Assembly: GCA_964459385.1 (NCBI GenBank)
Contig: CAYWLG010000004.1
Location: 215,406 to 279,405, forward strand
DNA length: 64,000 bases
Source: UBA6107 sp964459385
GTDB lineage: Bacteria; Chloroflexota; Anaerolineae; Anaerolineales; Anaerolineaceae
Direction of reading: 5' to 3'
Part shown: one piece after another, positions 17,519 through 24,965 of the stretch
Numbering within the stretch: the stretch's first letter is position 1
How the letters are laid out: each line of letters opens with the position of its first letter
Program-made: the position numbers and the translations under genes
Notes under the pieces: model-generated
The model's input: only the letters and a program-made list of their open reading frames with translations
What the model was told of the DNA's origin: nothing
Database searches by the model: none

Positions 17519-19207
17519 CTAACAAAAAATACCTGACTGCCACACAATTCCCACCAAACTCATCAAAACACTGATCGCCACCAGGGTCTTAAAGAACCAG
17601 GTGGGTTTTTCACCTACCCCAACAGCCAACAAAAACCAAAGCGGCAAGGCAAAATCAAGCATGTACCTGTATCCGTATTGTTCGGCGCCGGTATTGTGGT
17701 ACATCAGCAACATAAAAACGGAAAGCAAAATAGAAACAACAGCCCCAACAGAAATCCAAGATTTTTTAAATCGCCTGAAAATGTATATCAGAGCCGGGGT
17801 GGCCAGAAACAGGCTAAATCCCTCTTTTCCATTTGAAAATGTAAAACAACTCCCGTCAAATATTACCTTCGGAAAGGTAAACAGCATGACCTTCAAATTG
17901 ATCGGGATAAAGTGAAAATTGAACATGCCATATTTCTGAACTGCCTGCAAAATAAAGTCTGCCCCGTTGATCGTCACGTACCCAAAATCAAAAAAATTAT
18001 CAAAGCGAATGTAGTTATAAGTTAACAAAACTGCCACAGCTAAAATTACCGGCACAGCAGATCGCATAACCCAGCCTGCCATTTGCTTCCATTTTGAAAA
18101 ATTAAACGGCAGAAAATTAAGCTCAATTGCAACTGCAAACAAAAATGGCCAAAGCGTGAATACATTTGGGCGCGATAAAACGGCCAGGCCTAGGCTCGCT
18201 CCAATCCACCACGGGGACTTGCTATGCAACGCCAACAGTAACGCGATAGCCGCAAAAGTAAGCGTGAGTAATTGGCTCAAATACCACATTCGCCCCAACA
18301 TTGACAGCAACCAATGGGGAGTGCCCAAGGCGAAAAGACCGGTTAATAACAAAACACCGTTTTCTTTTATTGGCAAAATTCCATTTTTTGAGGCTTTGGA
18401 CAAGATCAGATAGACCAAGACGACATTAACAGCACCAATTATCTCTGAAAATGTGATCGCGTTGACATTGGCATTGCCGAACAACGCTACAAAGGGCAGA
18501 TAGATCAACGCAGGCAGCGGAGGGTTTGGAACGTACCACTTGCCACCAAATAAAGTGAGATCGTGCGTATCGGGTGGGTTAATCAGATACAGCCGCCCGT
18601 GCAAAATCGCTTCTGCCAGATCGTTCCAATACACTTTCGAAGGAGTGCTAATCCAATTAATTAAATGCGAGGCATGATGATAGATAACAAAAATAACGAT
18701 TCCGATTGTAAAAAGTCGAATCCAGTAAATAGTCTTGTCGTACCAGCGTTTTTCATGAAAGTAAGTAGCAAGTATTGCCCAGATAAGCAAAATTATTGCA
18801 GGAAGAAAAATGTATTCTTCCAAATGGTTCATTCGAAATCCCCAACTGTACTGAGTGACCGCTTTTATGGCAATTGTATAAAAAAGGGTCAAGAACACAA
18901 AAAAGATCGCCGCCCGAAGAGGTGTCACAATTTTTACAAGGTGAATTTTTTTAATAGCCGCAAATGCGATCAGGAAGCATAACAATAAGAAAAAGACAAA
19001 CGCGCAGGCAAGAAATATTGAACTATTTGTATTGCGAAACACCTCTAATGCCGGCAGACGTTCAATATAGGTTGTCTTTGCCAAAACAAATAATCCAATG
19101 CAGCTTAATAAGCCGATTATGAAAACAGCAAAAGCAGCAAAAATCCCTTGATTAAGGAACATATCTTTTTTATTGTTATTCACATCTGTTGACCTCAGAA
19201 GCGCCAT
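17519..19207 (-). CDS. GT-C type (PMT-like) membrane glycosyltransferase
   Basis: A 562-residue membrane protein with about 11-13 hydrophobic helices. After the third or so helix lies a loop with WNDLAEAILHGRLYLINPP (about residues 192-210) and KWYVPNPPLPALIYLPF, patterns typical of GT39/ArnT-related GT-C enzymes that take sugars from dolichyl- or undecaprenyl-phosphate donors. It probably glycosylates a lipid or protein at the outer membrane face. The hydrophilic start (MALLRSTDVNNNKKD) allows an alternative start at MFLNQ, 15 codons in. It is separated from the GT-C/GtrA pair by the tRNA gene and shares their higher AT content. The specific sugar and acceptor cannot be told. Confidence 0.65.
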   Translation of the reverse strand: MALLRSTDVNNNKKDMFLNQGIFAAFAVFIIGLLSCIGLFVLAKTTYIERLPALEVFRNTNSSIFLACAFVFFLLLCFLIAFAAIKKIHLVKIVTPLRAAIFFVFLTLFYTIAIKAVTQYSWGFRMNHLEEYIFLPAIILLIWAILATYFHEKRWYDKTIYWIRLFTIGIVIFVIYHHASHLINWISTPSKVYWNDLAEAILHGRLYLINPPDTHDLTLFGGKWYVPNPPLPALIYLPFVALFGNANVNAITFSEIIGAVNVVLVYLILSKASKNGILPIKENGVLLLTGLFALGTPHWLLSMLGRMWYLSQLLTLTFAAIALLLALHSKSPWWIGASLGLAVLSRPNVFTLWPFLFAVAIELNFLPFNFSKWKQMAGWVMRSAVPVILAVAVLLTYNYIRFDNFFDFGYVTINGADFILQAVQKYGMFNFHFIPINLKVMLFTFPKVIFDGSCFTFSNGKEGFSLFLATPALIYIFRRFKKSWISVGAVVSILLSVFMLLMYHNTGAEQYGYRYMLDFALPLWFLLAVGVGEKPTWFFKTLVAISVLMSLVGIVWQSGIFC

Positions 19208-19384
19208 CTCGTCCTCGTCATGTTTTCAAACACAGTAAATTTTGCGCAATTATTATAACCCCGACAAGTTCACCGCCAGCAAATTCAAAAATAAAAAGGA
19301 ATCTTCTTTTGCTAATAAAATTCATACACTACTCAAATCTATTGTATGATACATAGGTAGTACATTTTTATCAGGATTTACACC

Positions 19385-21871
19385 ATGAACAATGACCCAT
19401 TAAATATGGATGACAACATCAGTCGCCTGCTTTCTGACATGGAACCATCTGACATTGAATCGGATGACATTGAAATTTCCATCGAGGGCGAATCGGTAGA
19501 CGAACGGGTGATTCCGTCGGAACTGCCAATTCTGCCCCTGAGAGGATTGGTGGTCTATCCGTTAACAGCTTTGCCCCTCACCATCGGACAGCCCCGCTCC
19601 ATCAAATTAGTGGATGACATTGCCCTGACCGATCGCATGGTTGGGCTGGTCACTGCCCAAAACCCTGAGCTCGAAAACCCCGGGCCAGAGGATCTCTACC
19701 AGATCGGTACCGTGGCCATTGTTCATCGTTTCTTTCGTGCCCCGGACGGCACCATCCGTTTGTTGGTGCAAGGGCTCAATCGCATAAAACTGGGTGAGTT
19801 CACCCAGATCGAACCCTACCTCAAAGCCCAAGTGAGCGTCCTGCCCGAAACCATCGAGTCGGGCATTGAAATTGAAGCGCTGGCACGCAACTGCCGCAAT
19901 CAGTTTGAACACATTGCGGACATGATCCCGTCCATTCCGCGGGAACTGGTCTCATCGGTGCTGGCAATAGAAGATCCGCTTCAATCTGTTTACAACGTGG
20001 CCAACTTGCAACGTATGGCCTTGAACGACGCCCAGGAAATTCTCGAAATGAACGCTGTGCATGAAAAGCTGCACAAACTGCTGGGACTGCTCACCCGTGA
20101 AGCAGAAGTACTGGAACTGGGACAAAAGATTCAGAACGAGGCCCGCTCTGAGATCGAAAAAATTCAACGCGATTACTTCCTGCACGAGCAGATGAAAGCC
20201 ATTCAAAAAGAACTCGGCGAAACGGACGAACAGGCAGCCGAGGTGGAGTTGATCAAGAAAAAACTGGAAGAAGCGAAGCCCAATGCCGAAGCAATGGAAC
20301 AAGCCAATCGGGAATTGGAACGCATCAGCCATTTGCCACCTTCCGCCGCCGAATATGGCGTCATTCGCACCTACCTCGACTGGATCACCGCGCTTCCCTG
20401 GCAGAAATTCACCGAAGACAATCTGGATATTGCTCACGCTCGCGCCATTCTGGATCAGGATCATTACGGGCTGACCGAGATCAAAAGCCGCATTCTCGAA
20501 TATCTGGCCGTACGTAAATTACGTATTGAGCGAAAAGAGGCGCTGGGCGGTGAAAAAGTAAAGGACACCATTCGCAAAGATCGTGAAGGGGTCATCCTTT
20601 GCTTTGTGGGGCCGCCAGGTGTGGGTAAAACCTCTCTGGGTCAGAGCATCGCCCACGCAATGGGCCGCAAGTTCATTCGTGTTTCATTGGGCGGCACCCA
20701 TGATGAAGCCGAGATCCGTGGGCACCGCCGTACCTATATAGGTGCCATGCCTGGGCGCATATTGCAGGCCATCCGACGGGTAGGTTCAAACAATCCAGTT
20801 TTTATGCTGGATGAAATTGACAAGCTCACCCTCGATTTTCAAGGGGACCCGGCCTCCGCCCTTCTTGAAGTCCTTGACCCCGAACAAAATGACACCTTCC
20901 GCGACAATTATCTCGAGGTTCCCTTTGATCTCTCGCAGGTAATGTTCATCACCACCGCCAACCAACTGGAGACCATTCCTCAGCCGCTGCTGGATCGCAT
21001 GGAGATCATTCAGATATCGGGTTACACCGAACGAGAAAAATTGGAGATAGCAAAGCGGTATTTGATCCCTCGCCAGATACACGAAAACGGCCTGCTGCCC
21101 GGAGAAGTACGCTTCTTGCCAACCGCAATTCAGTCTTTGATCCGTGGCTACACGCGCGAAGCCGGGGTCCGCAATCTGGAACGGGAATTGGGGGCCATCT
21201 GCCGCAAAGTAGCCACTGAGATCAGTGAAAAGAAACAAGATCGCGTAAAGATCAGCGCCTCTTTGCTTGAAGACTATTTGGGCAAGCCTCATTTCCTCGA
21301 AAGCGAGGAGATCAATCGGCGCACCACCATTCCCGGTGTTGCCACCGGGCTGGCCTGGACGCCCTTTGGCGGCGAAATTCTCTTCATAGAATCCACCCTG
21401 ATGCCCGGCTCAAAGGGCTTTCAGATCACCGGTTCCATTGGCAATGTCATGCAAGAATCGGCTCGAGCTGCCCTCTCATATGTACGCGCCCATGCCGCAG
21501 AGCTTGGCATTGCACCAGATTTCTTTGTAATGAACGACCTGCATGTGCATATTCCTTCAGGCGCCCAACCCAAAGATGGTCCCTCTGCAGGGGTAACGCT
21601 GGTGGCATCCCTGGTTTCCCTTCTGCTAAACCGTCCTGTCCGCAACGATGTGGCAATGACCGGCGAAGTGACCCTGCGCGGACAGGTCATGCCGGTCGGC
21701 GGCGTAAAAGAAAAAGTGCTGGCTGCCCACCGCGCCGGCATTAAGACGGTCTTGCTGCCAAAACTCAACCTGAACGATCTTAAAGACCTGCCGGACGATA
21801 TAAAAAACAGTATGAAATTTATTGGCATTGACTCGGTGGATCAAGTAATTAAACTCGCCATTCAAAAATAG
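19385..21871 (+). CDS. lon: ATP-dependent protease Lon
   Basis: An 828-residue LonA with an acidic N-terminal extension (about residues 1-44), a substrate-binding N-domain (about 45-240, beginning ELPILPLRGLVVYP), a coiled region, an AAA+ domain with Walker A GPPGVGKTS and Walker B VFMLDEIDKL, and a C-terminal protease domain. The catalytic dyad is Ser in KDGPSAGVT (near residue 734) and Lys in GGVKEKVLAAHR (near 775). It degrades damaged and regulatory proteins in the cytoplasm. The gene stands alone with a 177 bp gap upstream. A possible -10 (TATGAT, 19345-19350) overlaps a short imperfect palindrome at 19345-19355. AGGA lies 8 bases before the ATG. The acidic 40-residue extension is longer than in E. 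coli Lon. Confidence 0.96.
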   Translation: MNNDPLNMDDNISRLLSDMEPSDIESDDIEISIEGESVDERVIPSELPILPLRGLVVYPLTALPLTIGQPRSIKLVDDIALTDRMVGLVTAQNPELENPGPEDLYQIGTVAIVHRFFRAPDGTIRLLVQGLNRIKLGEFTQIEPYLKAQVSVLPETIESGIEIEALARNCRNQFEHIADMIPSIPRELVSSVLAIEDPLQSVYNVANLQRMALNDAQEILEMNAVHEKLHKLLGLLTREAEVLELGQKIQNEARSEIEKIQRDYFLHEQMKAIQKELGETDEQAAEVELIKKKLEEAKPNAEAMEQANRELERISHLPPSAAEYGVIRTYLDWITALPWQKFTEDNLDIAHARAILDQDHYGLTEIKSRILEYLAVRKLRIERKEALGGEKVKDTIRKDREGVILCFVGPPGVGKTSLGQSIAHAMGRKFIRVSLGGTHDEAEIRGHRRTYIGAMPGRILQAIRRVGSNNPVFMLDEIDKLTLDFQGDPASALLEVLDPEQNDTFRDNYLEVPFDLSQVMFITTANQLETIPQPLLDRMEIIQISGYTEREKLEIAKRYLIPRQIHENGLLPGEVRFLPTAIQSLIRGYTREAGVRNLERELGAICRKVATEISEKKQDRVKISASLLEDYLGKPHFLESEEINRRTTIPGVATGLAWTPFGGEILFIESTLMPGSKGFQITGSIGNVMQESARAALSYVRAHAAELGIAPDFFVMNDLHVHIPSGAQPKDGPSAGVTLVASLVSLLLNRPVRNDVAMTGEVTLRGQVMPVGGVKEKVLAAHRAGIKTVLLPKLNLNDLKDLPDDIKNSMKFIGIDSVDQVIKLAIQK

Positions 21872-21968
21872 CCTTTGAGGATGCAAAGGTTGCTCTTGAA
21901 TGATAAAATGAAATAGAATATACGCATCATTGTGTTATTCATGATGTTAAACAATAAGGAAAAAATTT

Positions 21969-23738
21969 ATGAAACCAAAGAAACCTGCGGGGAAAAAAGT
22001 GAATCAATGGTACAGTATGGATATTCACATCCATACCCCCGCCTCTGAAGATTTTCAGCAGCCTGAAGTCACTTATCTGGATATCTTACAAAAAGCCGAG
22101 ACACGCGGCATTGATATCCTTTCGTTTACAGATCATAATTCGGTTGCCGGTTATCGCCAGCTTCAAGATGAGATCAAACAACTGGAGATGCTGGAAAAGC
22201 TCAATCGTTTATTACCCGAAGAACGCAATAAATTAAACGAATATCACCGTTTGCTCAACAAAATTTTGCTCCTGCCCGGATTTGAATTTACAGCCACTTT
22301 TGGCTTTCACATTCTGGCCATTTTTTCGCCCGACAAACGAATACGCGAAATCGAGCACCTTTTGCTCAACCTTTCGATCTCGCCTGATCGACTGGACGAA
22401 GGAACGCCGGCAATCGGCGCTTCAGTTGACGTTCTCATGGCCTATCAGATGATCAATCAGGCCGGCGGCATCGTCATCGCCGCTCACGCCAATTCGACCA
22501 ACGGCGTGGCCATGCGCGGTATCAACTTTGGCGGGCAGACCCGCATTGCCTACACTCAAGACCCTAACCTGCACGCCCTGGAAGTAACCGACCTTGAGAT
22601 GAAAGGCTTTCGCTCCACAGCCGCCTTTTTCAACGGCACCAAACCCGAATATCCGCGCCGCATGCACTGCATTCAGGGCTCCGATTCACACCGTCTCACC
22701 GCGGACGCGGTGCGCAAGAAAAATCTTGGCGTTGGGGATCGTGCCACAGATGTGTTCCTCTCCGAGCTTTCTTTTAATGCTCTTAAAGATCTCTTTCTCT
22801 CGAACGACTTCTCACGTACCCGCCCTCATCGCCGTCAGGAAGAGCCGGCCTACGATTTCGTGCAGTCGGCCCGTGAAGAAGGCGTCAACATCATTCAGGG
22901 ATTTCACGAGTCGGCCTCCGTCCGTGGTGGAAAGCTCTACGCTATCCTTTCGGATATTTGTGCCTTTGCCAACACCAACGGCGGCACTTTGTTTATCGGC
23001 CTTTCCCCCGACCCCCGCACTCCCCCGGTAGGTGTGCCGAACCCGGAACAATTACAAAAGCAGATCGAAAAAGAAGTTGCCAGCCGCATCAGTCCCCCAC
23101 TGCATTTGACGATGGATGTGCAAAAGTATAAAGGTGCGCAAATTTTGCGCATTTTGATCTCGCGCGGGGAGGAAACACCCTATGCATTGGACGAAAACAA
23201 GATCTACATCCGCGAAGAGGACGAAACCAACATTGCCGTTCGCGATGAGATCGTCAATCTGGTGTTAAAAACCCAGCAAAGCAATCCTGTCCTTCCGCCG
23301 CCGCTGCCTGTTCCCCAGGCAAACGCAGTCGAAACCTCAAAGGAAACGCCTGTTGTCGAAACCTCTTTGGAAGAGAACAACACCGATCCACGCACGGGTG
23401 TGGAGATCATGGTACCGGTCAAGCGCAATGGCAAGAATTTCTTTACCGTACGCGACCTGCGCAATGGCAATATCGTAAAAAACGTCACCCAGGCTTCTGC
23501 CCGCCGCCTATGGAGCTATGCCATCACCCGCTATGACGAGATCGCGCCATCCATCGACAAGGCCAGCATCAACTGGCAGGGTGATTACGGCCTGCTGCGC
23601 CTGTACGACCAAGGAAAATCCACCCATTACGATTTCATTCAAAAGACTCCGGATGGCTATCGCTATTTCTTTGGTGTTACGCTGGATGGCATCCACGGCC
23701 CCTGGAAGGGCTTTGCACAGGACGAAGAGACGAATTAG
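21969..23738 (+). CDS. PHP domain fused to AlbA_2 (Schlafen-type) DNA-binding domain
   Basis: A 589-residue protein of unusual build. Residues about 15-250 are a PHP phosphoesterase domain with its metal ligands in MDIHIHTPASED, SFTDHNSVAGY, LPGFEFTA, IVIAAHANS and QGSDSHRLT. Residues about 295-430 match the AlbA_2 / divergent AAA-4 pattern: ICAFANTNGGTLFIGLSPD, then a strand QILRILISRGEETPYAL and IYIREEDETNIA. A Pro-rich linker leads to a C-terminal domain (about 470-589) I do not recognise. The two known parts point to a nuclease or phosphatase directed to nucleic acid. AAGGAAA precedes the ATG; moaB follows 6 bp later. No membrane helix is present. Confidence 0.75.
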   Translation: MKPKKPAGKKVNQWYSMDIHIHTPASEDFQQPEVTYLDILQKAETRGIDILSFTDHNSVAGYRQLQDEIKQLEMLEKLNRLLPEERNKLNEYHRLLNKILLLPGFEFTATFGFHILAIFSPDKRIREIEHLLLNLSISPDRLDEGTPAIGASVDVLMAYQMINQAGGIVIAAHANSTNGVAMRGINFGGQTRIAYTQDPNLHALEVTDLEMKGFRSTAAFFNGTKPEYPRRMHCIQGSDSHRLTADAVRKKNLGVGDRATDVFLSELSFNALKDLFLSNDFSRTRPHRRQEEPAYDFVQSAREEGVNIIQGFHESASVRGGKLYAILSDICAFANTNGGTLFIGLSPDPRTPPVGVPNPEQLQKQIEKEVASRISPPLHLTMDVQKYKGAQILRILISRGEETPYALDENKIYIREEDETNIAVRDEIVNLVLKTQQSNPVLPPPLPVPQANAVETSKETPVVETSLEENNTDPRTGVEIMVPVKRNGKNFFTVRDLRNGNIVKNVTQASARRLWSYAITRYDEIAPSIDKASINWQGDYGLLRLYDQGKSTHYDFIQKTPDGYRYFFGVTLDGIHGPWKGFAQDEETN

Positions 23739-23744
23739 CCTATT

Positions 23745-24245
23745 ATGATCAAAACCGCCGTTCTCACCGTTTCTGATCGCTCCTCCGCCGGTACCCGACC
23801 GGACCTGTCCGGACCGGCTCTGGCAGAACGGCTGAATGAACTTGGTTGGGAAGTGACGGTCAGCAAGCTCATCCCCGACGAGCAAACGATCATTCAGTCA
23901 ACTTTGATGGAACTGTGCACCTCCTCACAAATTGATCTGATCTTGACCACTGGCGGCACCGGCTTTTCTCCACGCGACGTCACCCCCGAAGCCACCCTGG
24001 CAGTCATCGAGCGTAATGCACCCGGCCTTACCGAATGGATGCGCGCTGAAAGCGCCAAGATCAACATCCACGCCAGTCTTTCCCGTGCTGTAGCCGGCAT
24101 CCGTGGAACAACCTTGATCGTTAATCTTCCCGGCAGCCCGAAGGGGGCCGTCGAGAATCTGAATTTCATCGTTCCCCTTCTTCCACATGCAATCTCCCTG
24201 TTACGCTCCGACCCTGAGGCCGAAGCCGGACACGCAGTTCACTGA
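23745..24245 (+). CDS. Molybdenum cofactor biosynthesis protein, MoaB/Mog family
   Basis: The 166-residue protein matches the MoaB/MogA fold: TAVLTVSDRSSAGTRPDLSG at the start, LILTTGGTGFSPRDVTPEAT (the molybdopterin-binding GGTG plus RDVTPE) and LIVNLPGSPKGAVENL near the end. Such proteins adenylylate molybdopterin before metal insertion; the tail RAVAGIRG fits. It is translated from the same message as the PHP/AlbA_2 gene (6 bp gap), and the zinc ribbon gene follows 10 bp later, yet no other molybdopterin genes are nearby. MoaB and Mog are hard to tell apart by eye; the length and the DRSSxGxRxDxSGP motif favour the Mog-type activity. Confidence 0.87.
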   Translation: MIKTAVLTVSDRSSAGTRPDLSGPALAERLNELGWEVTVSKLIPDEQTIIQSTLMELCTSSQIDLILTTGGTGFSPRDVTPEATLAVIERNAPGLTEWMRAESAKINIHASLSRAVAGIRGTTLIVNLPGSPKGAVENLNFIVPLLPHAISLLRSDPEAEAGHAVH

Positions 24246-24255
24246 CGAGGCATTG

Positions 24256-24960
24256 ATGGCAAATACCAGCTTTCACCTCTTTCAACTACAAAAAATTGAC
24301 CTTCAAATTGACCAAACGGTATTGAAGATAAAGAAGATCAACGATACCCTCGCAAATAACCCTGTTTTGAAAGCGGCAGATCTTAAAGTCTCCCAAACGA
24401 AAGAACTGCTTCATAAAAAAACGACCGAGCTTAAGCAGGTTGAAGAAACAGCCCACACAAAACAGATCAAAATCGAGCAATCTGAATCATCCCTTTACAA
24501 AGGTACCATCTCCAACCCCAAAGAACTAAACGACCTACAGGCAGAGATTGCTTCTTTGAAGAAGCTCTTATCACAAATTGAAGAAAACCAACTCGCCTTG
24601 ATGTCAGAAGTCGAAGAAATTGAATCAAAATTAGCCAAGGCCTCAGATGAATACGACGCAGTTTTCAAGGAAGCCGAACTGGATAATGTAAAGCTGGTCG
24701 AGGAGCGAAAAACCCTCTTGCACAATAATGAAAAACTGGCGCTTGAGCGTGAGGTAGCTCTTAAGCAAATTTCTGCTGAGAGCATTGCTGTTTATGAAAA
24801 ATTGCGCGCTGCTAAAAATCGTATCGCGGTCACCGATGTGGTGGATGAAGCCTGTTCCACCTGTGGGTCAGAAATTACTGCAGCAAACATCCAAAAAGCC
24901 AAGACTTCTGCCACACTTTCCTTTTGTTCTGGCTGTGGCCGAATTCTTTACACCGGGTAG
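24256..24960 (+). CDS. Coiled-coil protein with C-terminal C4 zinc ribbon (CT398-like)
   Basis: The ATG at 24256, with GACGAGG just upstream, gives 234 residues; the open frame reaches back into moaB but lacks a start signal there. Residues 5-175 form a long antiparallel coiled coil rich in Lys, Glu and Leu, and the C-terminus has CSTCGSEIT and SFCSGCGRILY, four cysteines forming a zinc ribbon. This is the build of the CT398/DUF164-like family, found in most bacteria; structural work links it to RpoN or RNA contacts, but function is not settled. The next gene, a NACHT-like NTPase, starts 5 bp after it. Confidence 0.82.
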   Translation: MANTSFHLFQLQKIDLQIDQTVLKIKKINDTLANNPVLKAADLKVSQTKELLHKKTTELKQVEETAHTKQIKIEQSESSLYKGTISNPKELNDLQAEIASLKKLLSQIEENQLALMSEVEEIESKLAKASDEYDAVFKEAELDNVKLVEERKTLLHNNEKLALEREVALKQISAESIAVYEKLRAAKNRIAVTDVVDEACSTCGSEITAANIQKAKTSATLSFCSGCGRILYTG

Positions 24961-24965
24961 ACTGC

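Noticed and set aside
21872..21889. CCTTTG/CAAAGG hairpin after lon
   Set aside because: Six bp stem with no T-tract; too weak to call a terminator.
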